DNA from: an uncultured Acidobacteriia bacterium
GTDB taxonomy: Bacteria; Acidobacteriota; Terriglobia; Bryobacterales; Bryobacteraceae
DNA length: 64,000 nt
Assembly: GCA_903828455.1 (NCBI GenBank)
Contig: CAIKMJ010000027.1
Location: 124,001-188,000, forward strand
Reading direction: 5' to 3'
A program made the position numbers and the translations under genes. The notes under the pieces are model-generated. The model was given only the letters and a program-made list of their open reading frames with translations. It did no database searches and was not told the DNA's origin. Within the stretch, counting starts at the first letter, position 1. Each line of letters opens with the position of its first letter. Below are positions 1-7,913 of the stretch, piece after piece.

Positions 1-103
1 ATCTGCACAACTCGTTCAAAGACGGTTCGGCACTATGGCAATGATAGGAGGCCTTATGCTTCTGGACTCAGTTCGGATTATTGGCCGCCTCGGACAGGAC
101 TGA
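1..103 (+). CDS. Possible C-terminal end of an upstream gene
   Basis: A frame that is open from the left edge ends at the TGA at 101-103, just 3 nt before the methyltransferase ATG, so it could be the tail of an upstream gene in the same operon. The visible residues include a hydrophobic run around GTMAMIGGLMLL. A competing reading is a 15-codon ORF that begins at ATG 56 behind a strong AGGAGG (46-51) and would act as a short leader coupled to the next gene. I do not recognise a family in so few residues. Confidence 0.25.
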   Translation, partial: SAQLVQRRFGTMAMIGGLMLLDSVRIIGRLGQD

Positions 104-106
104 ATA

Positions 107-943
107 ATGGCAATGCGCAATGCTGTCAGGCAGATCCTTAATCTGCCCATGATGGGTGGGTCTCAGGTGTTTCTCGGCGCGCCGTGGCTTCCGACTCTGC
201 TGGGGCTCGCTCCTGAATCCTGGAAAGAGCGTATTGCACTCGAATTGCTCGCTTTGAGCCCTCACTATTTTTATCGAACATCAGCGAATCGGGATCTTGG
301 TCACCTCGAGTTCCTGCAATCCGAAAGGGCGCGAAACACCGGTTCGCGCCAGCACTTGATTGACGGTGTGGTACGTCCTTTTCTTAGACCCGAGTTTACA
401 GTCCTCGATTATGGGTGTGGTCCAGGCCACCTTGCCTTTGCTGTATCAGCGTCGGTACGGAGTGTAATCGCTTGCGACATATCCAGCGGGGTGTTGGCCT
501 GCGCCGGAATTCTCAACCGCCGGGACAATATTCAGTACTTGCCTGTGCCTCCAAATGGCGGCCTGAAGATTTGCGACCAATCAGTCGACCTGGTTTATTC
601 GTTCGCCGTCATCCAGCATGTTGACGACACCGTCTTTCAGCAAATATTGTGCGAGCTTTGGCGCGTCATGCGGAACGGGGCCCGAGGATTGTGTCACGTT
701 GTTCTCAACGGTGCTTACGGTTGGAAAACGGAGAACGATTGGCGGGAAGACCGGAGCTTAAAGGGCAGAGCCAAGTGGGCTGTCGGACTGCACTGTTTTA
801 GTCGCGAGCCGGCGCGGATAATAGCGATGGCAGAAGCGGTCGGGTTTTCCGAAGTTCACATCCAGCCAATTGACGTGCCCGGTTTGGAAGATGATGTCGC
901 TCACCAGCACTTACTGCACTTCGTGAAGCATTTGGCTGGCTGA
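107..943 (+). CDS. Class I SAM-dependent methyltransferase
   Basis: A 278-residue cytosolic protein with the glycine-rich SAM-binding motif I, LDYGCGPGH, at about residues 100-108. The acidic motif II (IACDIS) follows about 20 residues later, and a YSFAVIQHVDD segment has the position and character of motif IV/post-I in Methyltransf_11-type enzymes. The first 85 residues are a non-catalytic extension (hydrophobic LGAPWLPTLLGLAP) that may hold the acceptor site. The substrate cannot be read from the sequence. AGGA at 96-99 is a suitable ribosome binding site for ATG 107. Base composition is clearly lower in GC than the genes from 2 kb onward, and it sits beside a broken toxin gene, so I infer an accessory, probably transferred, locus. 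Family call is secure; function is open. Confidence 0.8.
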   Translation: MAMRNAVRQILNLPMMGGSQVFLGAPWLPTLLGLAPESWKERIALELLALSPHYFYRTSANRDLGHLEFLQSERARNTGSRQHLIDGVVRPFLRPEFTVLDYGCGPGHLAFAVSASVRSVIACDISSGVLACAGILNRRDNIQYLPVPPNGGLKICDQSVDLVYSFAVIQHVDDTVFQQILCELWRVMRNGARGLCHVVLNGAYGWKTENDWREDRSLKGRAKWAVGLHCFSREPARIIAMAEAVGFSEVHIQPIDVPGLEDDVAHQHLLHFVKHLAG

Positions 944-984
944 GGTTTAGCCAATCCACACTGCGCGGCGGGGACAAACTCTAA

Positions 985-1212
985 CGCGGTGCCCGGCCCG
1001 ATGATTTCAAGCCCCTGCCCACCATAGGCACGGGAGTCGAGGGGATTCGCATCTTCGATGACACCGGCGCCTGGCGCGTCACATACGTGGCCCGGCGAAC
1101 CGAAGCCGTCTACCTTCTCCACGCTTTTCAGAAGAAGACATAAGCTACATCGCAGCGCGATATCGAGACCGCAAGAAAACGCTTTACACAGATTGCCAGA
1201 GGTGCCGTATGA
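985..1212 (+). pseudogene. Remnant of a RelE/HigB-like (Gp49 family) toxin
   Basis: Translation of the frame starting at 985 gives the recognisable C-terminal half of a phage-derived Gp49/HigB-like toxin: PDDFKPLPTIGTGV, then IRIFDDTGAWRVTYVA, then AVYLLHAFQKKT. An in-frame TAA at 1141-1143 interrupts it. The frame then resumes with the expected tail (ATSQRDIETARKRFTQIARG) and ends in TGA 1210-1212, which overlaps the antitoxin ATG at 1209. A second in-frame TAA at 982-984 cuts off the N-terminal half, which is not recoverable next to the methyltransferase. One base change (for example CAA to TAA) explains the internal stop. I conclude this is a dead toxin whose antitoxin partner survives downstream. 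The alternative, a functional truncated toxin, is unlikely because no start codon is apparent. Confidence 0.7.
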
Positions 1213-1490
1213 GCAAATCCGAAAGCTTCGCAAGTATTTGGGACGCCATCGCGGACACGCCGGGTCAGGCCGCAAACCTGCGGGCGCGTGCCGAACTGAT
1301 GGAACAGATCGCGGCGATAGTCAAGCGTCACGCTTGGACACAGGTCGAGGCGGCGGCCTGTTGCGGCGTGCCCCAGCCTCGCATCAACGATCTGCTTCGT
1401 GGCCGCGTCTCCCGATTCTCGCTCGACGCGCTGGTGAACATCTCATCCGCGCTGGGTTGCCGTGTTCGCGTCGAAATAGAGGCTGCCTGA
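1209..1490 (+). CDS. HigA-like antitoxin, XRE-family HTH
   Basis: A 93-residue DNA-binding protein. Residues about 45-75 form a helix-turn-helix of the XRE/HigA type (WTQVEAAACCGVPQPRINDLLRG), followed by FSLDALVNISSALG, typical of the short antitoxins encoded directly downstream of RelE/HigB toxins. The ATG overlaps the TGA of the toxin remnant as ATGA, the normal toxin-first HigBA arrangement with translational coupling. The toxin gene has stops, so this antitoxin is now an orphan. It may be kept as a regulator or for immunity to related toxins. HigA-type antitoxins usually repress their own promoter; no operator was identified here. Confidence 0.8.
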   Translation: MSKSESFASIWDAIADTPGQAANLRARAELMEQIAAIVKRHAWTQVEAAACCGVPQPRINDLLRGRVSRFSLDALVNISSALGCRVRVEIEAA

Positions 1491-1879
1491 ACGCGACACG
1501 CGGTCCACGTCACAACCGGCTCGGTCGTTAGTTCAGCGCTTGCTTGTTTCTATTTGTAGATAGCTCAACCACTTACCGCCGAACGCCGCCGATAACGCCC
1601 CCTCCGCGTGTTATCGTTTGCCTGGGCCGACACCAGGCACGCCCGTCGTGTGCCTCACGACTCGCCCGGCACGTTGCTCTTTGACAATGGGTTCGTTTTT
1701 TCAAATTCGCCATACCGCCATTTGGGTTCGAACGTGCAAATTCGGGGAACGTGGAAGATGGACGTGGAAGATGAAAGCGCGGCGGCAACCCGCCGCCTCT
1801 CTCACCGCAACTGGCTTCGTTTTTTCAAATCGCCTCCCGCCCGCCCCGTTCCCCGGCCGCCTCTCCGACGCCCCCGCGC
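1491..1879. other. Intergenic region with two copies of a dispersed repeat
   Basis: No credible gene. The region carries two copies of the 14-mer TTCGTTTTTTCAAA (1692-1705 and 1816-1829), each with similar flanks ending in TCGCC. A third copy lies inverted at 47627-47640. Open frames here have no family features. Confidence 0.6.
1692..1829 (+). repeat. Dispersed repeat, TTCGTTTTTTCAAA core, two copies
   Basis: Two direct copies of the 14-mer lie 124 bp apart, upstream of the VOC gene. The inverted copy 46 kb away is also intergenic and preceded by GGC as in the second copy. No terminal inverted repeats or transposase were seen, so the class of element is unknown. Confidence 0.55.
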
Positions 1880-1885
1880 TACAAT
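1880..1885 (+). promoter_or_regulatory. Predicted -10 box of the VOC gene, near-leaderless
   Basis: TACAAT ends 8 nt before ATG 1894, so the expected start point (about 1892) leaves only about 2 nt of leader. No Shine-Dalgarno precedes the ATG. Confidence 0.5.
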
Positions 1886-1893
1886 CAGTTCTT

Positions 1894-2277
1894 ATGTTCC
1901 TGGGCGTTGAACACACCGCAATTTCATCTCCCAACCCGCAAAAACTGGCACAGTGGTACGTCGATCACCTCGGTTTCCGCATCAACTTCACCAACTCCGG
2001 CGCCTTCTTCGTCCGCGCCGCCGACGGCACCATGATGGAAATCATCCAGAGCGACGACGCCCCTCCGCCTCAGTCCATGGCCGATAACCGCCGCGCCGGC
2101 ATCCGCCACTTCGCCATCGCCGTCGACGACTTCGATTCCGCCCTCGCCGAACTCCGCGGCAAGAACGTTCGCTTCGTCTCCGAGCCATACCTCAACGGCG
2201 CCAATCGCCTCGTCTTCTTTAACGACGCTGACGGCAACCTCTGCCATCTCATTCAACGCGAGACGCCGCTCCCGTAG
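1894..2277 (+). CDS. VOC (glyoxalase/bleomycin resistance) family protein
   Basis: A 127-residue single VOC module with beta-alpha-beta-beta-beta halves. The N-terminal metal-ligand region is GVEHTAISSPNPQKLAQWYV, the middle holds ADGTMMEIIQ, and the second half has GIRHFAIAVDDFDSA and FFNDADGNLCHLIQR. Family members bind a divalent metal through a histidine/glutamate set; H7, E48, H73 and a C-terminal glutamine or histidine are plausible ligands here. Substrate is unknown. I chose ATG 1894 instead of the longer frame because homology begins there and a TACAAT -10 box sits immediately upstream. The downstream MFS gene begins 17 nt after the stop, so the two are probably co-transcribed. Confidence 0.8.
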   Translation: MFLGVEHTAISSPNPQKLAQWYVDHLGFRINFTNSGAFFVRAADGTMMEIIQSDDAPPPQSMADNRRAGIRHFAIAVDDFDSALAELRGKNVRFVSEPYLNGANRLVFFNDADGNLCHLIQRETPLP

Positions 2278-2293
2278 CGGCCCCACCCGACCC

Positions 2294-3499
2294 GTGCTCA
2301 GCCGCACCTTCAAAGCCTTCCAGTACCCCAACTTCCGCCTCCTCTGGGCCGGAGCCTGCACCTCGTCCATCGGCACCTGGATGCAGGAAATCGCCCAGAA
2401 CTGGCTCGTCCTGGAAATGACCAAGTCGCCTTTCCTGCTCGGCCTCGATGCCTTCCTCGGCGACATCCCGATCTTCCTGTTCTCCCTCGTCGGCGGCGTC
2501 CTCTCCGACCGCATGGACCGCCGCATCCTGCTGCTCGGCTCGCAGTTCGTCCAGATGGTGAGCGCTCTCACGCTCGCCATCCTCATCGGCACGCACCATA
2601 TTCAGGTCTGGCACATTCTGCTTTCCTCGTTCGTGGTCGGCACCGCCCAGGCCTTCGGCGGCCCCGCCTACTCGGCGCTCGTCCCAAGCCTCGTCGATAA
2701 GGAAGATCTACCCAACGCCATCGCGCTCAACTCCATCCAGTTCAACCTCGCGCGCGTCGTCGGTCCGGTGCTCGGCGGACTCGCCCTGCAGTACGCCGGC
2801 GGCGCCTGGTGCTTCGGCCTGAATGCTCTCTCCTTCGTCGCCGTCATCTTCTCGCTGCTGAAACTGAACATCGATTTCAAGCCGGCCCGCACCTCGGATT
2901 CAATCCTGACTGGCGTCAAACAGGGCATTTCGTTCATCCGTCAGCAGGGCGCCATGGAGACCCTCATCGGCATCGCCTTCTTCATGACGCTGCTCGCCGT
3001 CCCGACCATCACCTTCCTCCCGGTCTTCGCCAAGGACGTGTTCCACCAGAACGCCATGACCTACACGCTCTTCCTGGTCTGCTCCGGCCTCGGCTCCATC
3101 ACCGGCGCGCTCACCGTGGCCACGCTCGGCAACATCGCCAACAAAGGCCGTATCGCTCTCGCCATGCTGATCGCTCTCGGCTTCGGCATCGTCGCCTTCG
3201 CGCAATCGACATCGGTGGTGCTCAGCTGCGCGCTGCTGTTCGTCACCGGCGCGGTTCTCATGTGCGCGTTCGCCATGATCGCCTCGCTTGTGCAGTTGAT
3301 CACACCCAACGACATGCGCGGCCGCGTCATGAGCGTCTACAACGTGGCGTTCCGCGGCGGGATGCCGTTCGGCAGCATTTTGACCGGCCGGCTTGTACCG
3401 ATTTTGACTGCTCCGTTCGTCTTATTGGTGAATGGCGTGGTGCTGGCCGTACTTGGAGCCTATTTCCTGCTCGTCCAGCGGAAGGTCGCGAAGTTGTAA
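2294..3499 (+). CDS. MFS transporter, MFS_3/EntS-like exporter
   Basis: A 401-residue inner-membrane protein with about 12 hydrophobic segments. The N-terminus (FRLLWAGACTSSIGTWMQ) and the loop GGVLSDRMDRRILLLGSQ between helices 2 and 3 match the MFS_3 group, which includes enterobactin exporter EntS and many drug-efflux proteins. The start is a GTG, 17 nt after the VOC stop. The substrate cannot be inferred; small-molecule efflux is the family role. The stop codon runs directly into a 16-bp tandem repeat. Confidence 0.85.
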   Translation: MLSRTFKAFQYPNFRLLWAGACTSSIGTWMQEIAQNWLVLEMTKSPFLLGLDAFLGDIPIFLFSLVGGVLSDRMDRRILLLGSQFVQMVSALTLAILIGTHHIQVWHILLSSFVVGTAQAFGGPAYSALVPSLVDKEDLPNAIALNSIQFNLARVVGPVLGGLALQYAGGAWCFGLNALSFVAVIFSLLKLNIDFKPARTSDSILTGVKQGISFIRQQGAMETLIGIAFFMTLLAVPTITFLPVFAKDVFHQNAMTYTLFLVCSGLGSITGALTVATLGNIANKGRIALAMLIALGFGIVAFAQSTSVVLSCALLFVTGAVLMCAFAMIASLVQLITPNDMRGRVMSVYNVAFRGGMPFGSILTGRLVPILTAPFVLLVNGVVLAVLGAYFLLVQRKVAKL

Positions 3500-3542
3500 C
3501 GAATCAGGCGAGAAACGAATCAGGCGGAAAACGAATCAGGCG
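3498..3542 (+). repeat. 16-bp tandem repeat at the MFS stop codon
   Basis: AACGAATCAGGCG occurs at 3498, 3514 and 3530 with an exact 16-bp period. The first copy includes the last two bases of the TAA stop at 3497-3499. Confidence 0.85.
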
Positions 3543-3553
3543 ATAGAAGACTT

Positions 3554-4264
3554 ATGAGAATTGCTTTGGTCCGGTTGGCCGTGGGAAGCCTGGCTGCAAT
3601 GTCGATTGCCGCCTCGCTGGCTCTGGCTGCCGACGATCTGGAAAAGCTCCGCGACCGTCAGGATCGCGTAGCACTGGAAAAGACTGCGGCGGCTCTCGAT
3701 GCCGCGGCGGCGAAGACACCGAATGACGCCAATGGCTGGTATCGCGCAGCCATTGCGTGGTCTTATGCCGCCGAAGTCGCCACCGAACTGCGCGACAAAG
3801 CCAACGCTCAGACCGCGGCCGAAACCGGCGTGAAAGACGCCGAAAAGGCCATCGCCATCAACGGCAAGGTCGCCGATTATTATCGCGTTCTCGGCACGCT
3901 CTGCGGCCAGGTCATTCCCGCCAATCCCATCCTGGGCGCGCTGGCGTACGGCAAACGCGCCAAGGAATCTCTCGATAAGGCCATCGAGCTCGATCCGAAG
4001 TCGGCCCGCGCGTACGTTGCGCGCGGCGTCGGCAACTACTACCTGCCCGCCAACTTCGGCGGCGGCGCCGAAAACGCCATGAAGGACTTCCGCCAGGCTA
4101 TCTCGCTCGATGCGAAGAACGCCGATGCCTACCTGTGGCTGGGCATGGCACACAAGAAGCTCAAGCAGAACGCCGAGGCGCGCGAGGCCTTCACCAGGTC
4201 GCTGGCCATCGATCCCGATCGCATCTGGGCCAGGGATCAGCTCGAAAAGACGCCCGCCCAGTGA
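3554..4264 (+). CDS. Secreted tetratricopeptide-repeat protein
   Basis: A 236-residue protein with a Sec signal peptide (residues 1 to about 25, MRIALVRLAVG then AASLALA ahead of ADDLEK). The mature part is helical with TPR-like 34-residue units, clearest at about 130-235: SARAYVARGVGNYYL, then NADAYLWLGMAHKKLKQNAEAREAF and ALDPDR-like spacing (SLAIDPDRIWARDQL). TPR proteins scaffold protein contacts, so a periplasmic adaptor role is likely. The stop overlaps the NUDIX GTG start (GTGA at 4261-4264), so the two are translationally coupled. Confidence 0.75.
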   Translation: MRIALVRLAVGSLAAMSIAASLALAADDLEKLRDRQDRVALEKTAAALDAAAAKTPNDANGWYRAAIAWSYAAEVATELRDKANAQTAAETGVKDAEKAIAINGKVADYYRVLGTLCGQVIPANPILGALAYGKRAKESLDKAIELDPKSARAYVARGVGNYYLPANFGGGAENAMKDFRQAISLDAKNADAYLWLGMAHKKLKQNAEAREAFTRSLAIDPDRIWARDQLEKTPAQ

Positions 4265-4797
4265 AACACGCTGCCCTGCAAATCGTCGATGCCTTCGACC
4301 CCGGTGCCGACGGACTCGCCGCCAAGAGCCGCTCGCTCGTGCTCGACATGCTGCATCACACGGCGGAGCCGTTCGCGCGCACTCAGTTCACGCCCGGCCA
4401 CATCACCTGCACCGCTTTGGTCCGGCATCCCGCCGATGCGCGCGTGCTCTTCATGTACCACCACCGGCTCAATCGCTGGCTGCTGCCGGGCGGTCATGTG
4501 GAGAAGTCCGACGCGTCGCTCGCCGCCGCGGCGGCCCGGGAAGCCGAAGAAGAAACTCGCGTCCGGCTCGATCAGTCCATTGCGCCGGTTCTCGCCGGCA
4601 TCGATGTCCATGGCATCCCGCCGAAGCGTGACGAGCCGTTCCATCTGCACCACGACCTGATCTGGGCCTTCCGCGCACTGTCGGACGAAATCGAAATTAC
4701 CGACGAAGCCCCGCGCGTGGCGTGGGTCGAGCCGGCCGACTGGGACGCGCTCGGCGTCGCGCAGAGCATTCGCGAAAGTATCCGCCGTGTCATCTGA
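4261..4797 (+). CDS. NUDIX hydrolase
   Basis: A 178-residue protein with the NUDIX box at roughly residues 79-101: GHVEKSDASLAAAAA followed by REAEEET, matching GX5EX7REUXEE. These residues bind Mg2+ and hydrolyse a diphosphate linked to a moiety X. Downstream, PPKRDEPFHLHHDLIW is the usual substrate-side strand region. The GTG start at 4261 overlaps the TPR stop by 4 nt and the reading frame begins well ahead of the domain. Substrate class (nucleotide sugar, dinucleotide, damaged nucleotide) cannot be decided. Confidence 0.85.
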   Translation: MKHAALQIVDAFDPGADGLAAKSRSLVLDMLHHTAEPFARTQFTPGHITCTALVRHPADARVLFMYHHRLNRWLLPGGHVEKSDASLAAAAAREAEEETRVRLDQSIAPVLAGIDVHGIPPKRDEPFHLHHDLIWAFRALSDEIEITDEAPRVAWVEPADWDALGVAQSIRESIRRVI

Positions 4798-4847
4798 CCG
4801 CAGCCGCCCGGCTCACTTTCGCGCTATCCTCCCTCTTTGATGAGCGA

Positions 4848-5822
4848 ATGTCGATGAACGAATACTTTCTCGGCGTGGATGGCGGCCAGTCCGGCACCAC
4901 CGCACTGATCGGCGACGCCGCCGGACGCATCGTCGGCTGGGCCGGTTCGGGACCGTGCAACCACGTTGCGGCCTCGGAGGCGAAGGCCAAGTTCCTGCGC
5001 GTGATGGCAGAGTGCATCGGCCACGCCGCGCAGTGCGCCGGACTTGCGCCCGATGCCAGTGGCGCCCCGTGGCGCTTCCGCTCGGCCTGCCTCGGCATGA
5101 GCGGCGGCCCCGACGACAAGGACTCGCTGCTGCGGGAAATGATTCAGGCCGATCACCTCACCGTGACTCATGACGCCGCCATCGCACTCGCCGGAGCCAC
5201 CGCCGGCGAACCCGGCATTGTCGTCATTGCCGGCACCGGCTCCATCGCGTTCGGACGCAATGAACGTGACGAGACGGCTCGCGCCGGCGGCTGGGGCCAC
5301 CTGTTCGGCGACGAAGGCGGCGCGTTCGACATCGTCCGCAAGGCCGTCCACGCCGTGCTCCGCGAACACGAAGGCTGGGGTCCGCGCACCACTCTGACTC
5401 CGGTGCTTATCGAATCGACCGGCGCGTGCGACGCCAACGACATGCTGCACCGCTTCTACACGCCCGAATGGCCGCGTTCGCGCGTGGCCGGCCTCGCGCG
5501 CGTGGTCGATACGCTGGCCGAAGCAGGCGACCCCGCCGCCGGCGACATTCTCCGCCGCGCCGCGCAGGACCTGGCCGTTCTGGCTGCCTCCGTGCGCCGC
5601 CAGTTGTGGGCCGATACCGATGTCGTTCACGTCTCCTGGGCCGGCGGCGTCTTCAACAGTTCCATTCTGTCCGAACGGTTCCGAATGCTGGTTCAACTCG
5701 ACGGCGGTTCTCTCTGCGCTGCGCCGCTCCACGGTCCGGCCGAGGGCGCTCTGCTGATCGCATGGAAGAATGCCGGCATTGCTCCTGTGCCGCAGTCGGA
5801 TTTATACGCAAAACAGGCCTGA
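4848..5822 (+). CDS. BadF/BadG-type ATPase, probable N-acetylglucosamine kinase
   Basis: A 324-residue ASKHA-fold kinase. Phosphate-1 loop GVDGGQSGTTALIGD is at residues 6-20. A second glycine-rich segment GIVVIAGTGSIAFGRN and the adenosine-site motif GGWGHLFGDEGGAFDI are typical of the BadF/BadG/BcrA/BcrD group that includes eukaryotic and bacterial GlcNAc kinases. It should phosphorylate an amino sugar or sugar with ATP in the cytosol, possibly in cell-wall recycling. ATG 4848 is preferred (ATG 4854 is an alternative); TATCCT at 4825-4830 gives a leader of about 11 nt. Confidence 0.8.
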   Translation: MSMNEYFLGVDGGQSGTTALIGDAAGRIVGWAGSGPCNHVAASEAKAKFLRVMAECIGHAAQCAGLAPDASGAPWRFRSACLGMSGGPDDKDSLLREMIQADHLTVTHDAAIALAGATAGEPGIVVIAGTGSIAFGRNERDETARAGGWGHLFGDEGGAFDIVRKAVHAVLREHEGWGPRTTLTPVLIESTGACDANDMLHRFYTPEWPRSRVAGLARVVDTLAEAGDPAAGDILRRAAQDLAVLAASVRRQLWADTDVVHVSWAGGVFNSSILSERFRMLVQLDGGSLCAAPLHGPAEGALLIAWKNAGIAPVPQSDLYAKQA

Positions 5823-5850
5823 ATTGAAGGTTTTGCACGGCGAAAGGCGG

Positions 5851-5856
5851 TATACT
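5851..5856 (+). promoter_or_regulatory. Predicted -10 box, near-leaderless
   Basis: TATACT ends 8 nt before ATG 5865, so the predicted leader is about 2 nt. No good -35 hexamer at 17 bp was found. Confidence 0.5.
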
Positions 5857-5864
5857 CATCGCCA

Positions 5865-6263
5865 ATGAGTTCTCTTGCGGTAACGATGCCGGCGAAGATC
5901 GCGACCCTGACCTCCATCGGTCAGATCGCCATCACCGTTCGCGATCTGCCGCGCGCCGTCGGCTTTTACCGTGACGTCCTCGGCTTGACGTTCCTGTTCG
6001 AAGCCGAGACGATGGCGTTTTTCGACTGCGGCGGAACCCGTCTGATGCTGAGCGCCTCGGCGGGCGCGGACTCCGGATACAACTCCATTATTTATTACAG
6101 GACCGAAGATATACGGGCCTCCGCCGACGAACTGCGCGCCCGCCACGTGGAATTTGAAGCTCCTCCCCGGCCCATCGCGAAGACCCCGGACCATGAGGTC
6201 TGGATGGCGTTTTTCCGCGATTCCGAAGGCAATTTGCTGGGTCTGATGAGCGAAGTCCGCTAG
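5865..6263 (+). CDS. VOC family protein
   Basis: A 132-residue VOC module unrelated in detail to the one at 1.9 kb. It starts with GQIAITVRDLPRAVGFYRDVLGL, a strong match to the family N-half, then TMAFFDCGGTRLMLS and, in the C-half, DHEVWMAFFRDSEGNLLGLM with the typical metal-ligand glutamates or histidines at strand ends. Dioxygenase-like, glyoxalase-like or resistance roles are all possible. It sits between the sugar kinase and pgk, but no functional link is evident. Confidence 0.85.
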   Translation: MSSLAVTMPAKIATLTSIGQIAITVRDLPRAVGFYRDVLGLTFLFEAETMAFFDCGGTRLMLSASAGADSGYNSIIYYRTEDIRASADELRARHVEFEAPPRPIAKTPDHEVWMAFFRDSEGNLLGLMSEVR

Positions 6264-6295
6264 CTCCCCCGGTTTGCCGGCGCGCGGGCTCTTGC

Positions 6296-6301
6296 TAAGC
6301 T
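6296..6301 (+). promoter_or_regulatory. Predicted -10 box of pgk, near-leaderless
   Basis: TAAGCT ends 10 nt before ATG 6312, giving a predicted leader of about 4 nt. No purine-rich ribosome binding site lies in the gap. Confidence 0.4.
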
Positions 6302-6311
6302 CGGAATCACG

Positions 6312-7481
6312 ATGTCAAAACTGTCAATAAAAGACCTCGATCTCAAGGGAAAACGCGTTTTCATCCGGGTGGACTTCAACGTCCCGCTCGCCCCGGGTGG
6401 GCAGGAAATCACCAGCGACAAGCGCATCCGCGCTTCTTTGCCGACCATCCAGTACGCGCTCGAACAGGGCGCCGGGCTGGTGCTGGCCTCGCACCTCGGC
6501 CGCCCCAAAGGGAAGCCGAATCCTGAGATGAGCCTCAAGCCGGTCGCGGTGAAGCTCGCCGAACTGCTTGGCAAGCCGGTGGCCTTTGCGCCGGACTGCA
6601 TCGGTCCCGCCGTCGAAGCCATGCTCCCCGCGCCGGGCGAAATCCTGCTGCTGGAAAATCTGCGCTACCACGCCGAGGAAGAGGCCAACGACGCGGCGTT
6701 TTCCGAAAAGCTGGCGAAGCTCTGCGATGTTTACGTGAATGACGCGTTCGGCACGGCGCACCGCGCGCATGCCTCCACGGTCGGCATGATCCGGTTCGTG
6801 AAGCAGGCTGCCGCCGGACTGCTGATGGATCAGGAACTGAAGTATCTCACCATGGCGACGAAGAATCCGGCGCGCCCCTGCGTTGCTATTCTCGGCGGCG
6901 CCAAGGTGTCGGACAAGATTGAAGTCATCGAAAATCTGGCGAAGGTTGTCGATAAAGTGCTGATCGGCGGCGCCATGGCGTATACGTTCCTCAAGTCGCA
7001 GGGCGAGCCGGTGGGCAAGTCGCTGGTGGAAGACGACAAGCTCGATCTGGCGAAGAAGTTACTCGCCGAATATCCCGGCAAGATTGTTCTCCCGGTGGAT
7101 CACGTGGTGTCTGCCGAGTTCAAAGCCGGCGCGGACAATCAGACGGTGACGCAGGTGCCGGACGGACTCATGGCTCTCGACATCGGCGCGCAGACCGTGG
7201 CCAGCTATTCGGCCATCATCGCGGGGGCGAAGACAATCATCTGGAACGGGCCGATGGGCGTCTTCGAAATGCCGCCCTTCGATAAGGGCACGGTGGCGCT
7301 GGCGAAGGCCGTTGCCGAATCGGGCGCGGTCTCGGTAGTGGGCGGCGGCGATTCGGAAAAGGCAATTAAGGTGGCCGGCGTCACCAGCCGGATCACGCAC
7401 GTTTCCACCGGCGGCGGCGCTTCGCTCGAGTTCCTGTCCGGCATGGAACTGCCCGGCGTGGCGGCGCTCACCGACAAGTAA
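6312..7481 (+). CDS. pgk: Phosphoglycerate kinase
   Basis: A 389-residue enzyme of normal bacterial length that interconverts 1,3-bisphosphoglycerate plus ADP and 3-phosphoglycerate plus ATP in glycolysis and gluconeogenesis. The signature RVDFNVPL is at residues 19-26. Other diagnostic segments are [59 protein letters not shown] and the nucleotide-binding [10 protein letters not shown] with [11 protein letters not shown] near the C-terminus. It stands alone, not in the gap-pgk-tpi arrangement seen in many bacteria. After the stop there are two 14-bp spaced copies of AGTAAG[CT]GAC and then a strong hairpin. Confidence 0.97.
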   Translation: MSKLSIKDLDLKGKRVFIRVDFNVPLAPGGQEITSDKRIRASLPTIQYALEQGAGLVLASHLGRPKGKPNPEMSLKPVAVKLAELLGKPVAFAPDCIGPAVEAMLPAPGEILLLENLRYHAEEEANDAAFSEKLAKLCDVYVNDAFGTAHRAHASTVGMIRFVKQAAAGLLMDQELKYLTMATKNPARPCVAILGGAKVSDKIEVIENLAKVVDKVLIGGAMAYTFLKSQGEPVGKSLVEDDKLDLAKKLLAEYPGKIVLPVDHVVSAEFKAGADNQTVTQVPDGLMALDIGAQTVASYSAIIAGAKTIIWNGPMGVFEMPPFDKGTVALAKAVAESGAVSVVGGGDSEKAIKVAGVTSRITHVSTGGGASLEFLSGMELPGVAALTDK

Positions 7482-7516
7482 GCGACTATCAGTAAGTGAC
7501 GATAATGAACTGACGA

Positions 7517-7547
7517 CGCGGGCGCAGGCTACCTGTCTGCGCCCGCG
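7517..7547 (+). terminator. GC-rich hairpin after pgk
   Basis: An 11-bp perfect stem (7517-7527 with 7537-7547) and 9-nt loop GCTACCTGT. There is no T-tract, so it may be a Rho-type or processing structure and not an intrinsic terminator. Confidence 0.4.
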
Positions 7548-7567
7548 CTGCGTTACGGAGAAACTCA

Positions 7568-7906
7568 ATGGATCCGAACTCTGCCATCCCCACTCTGTCT
7601 GTTCCCGGCGCGCAGGAACTGCTCGGCGATTTTGCGCCGAAGCTGATTGAACTGGCCCAGCAGGTCATCTACGGCGACATGTGGGAGCGTCCCGAGCTAT
7701 CGAAGCGGGAGCGAAGCCTGATCACGATCGCCGCGCTGGTGGCGATGGGGCGTGCCCAGCAGATGCCTTATCATCTGGAGCTCGGGCGGGCCAACGGTCT
7801 GTCGGAAAGCGAAATCGTGGAAGTCATCACGCACCTCGCTTTCTATACAGGATGGCCGGCGGCCGTCTCGGCGGCTGCGGTGGCTAAGGAAGTTTTCGGA
7901 AAGTAG
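7568..7906 (+). CDS. Carboxymuconolactone decarboxylase (CMD/AhpD-like) family protein
   Basis: A 112-residue all-helical CMD domain protein. The conserved block LSKRERSLITIAALVAMGR followed by QMPYHLELGRANGLSESEIVEVITHLAFYTGWPAAVSAA is diagnostic. The CXXC of peroxidase-active AhpD proteins is absent, so a peroxidase role is unlikely. The histidine of MPYHLELG and the surrounding glutamates match the gamma-carboxymuconolactone decarboxylase subgroup, though no aromatic-catabolism genes lie nearby. GGAG at 7557-7560 is a clear ribosome binding site for ATG 7568. Confidence 0.85.
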   Translation: MDPNSAIPTLSVPGAQELLGDFAPKLIELAQQVIYGDMWERPELSKRERSLITIAALVAMGRAQQMPYHLELGRANGLSESEIVEVITHLAFYTGWPAAVSAAAVAKEVFGK

Positions 7907-7913
7907 CCGCGCG

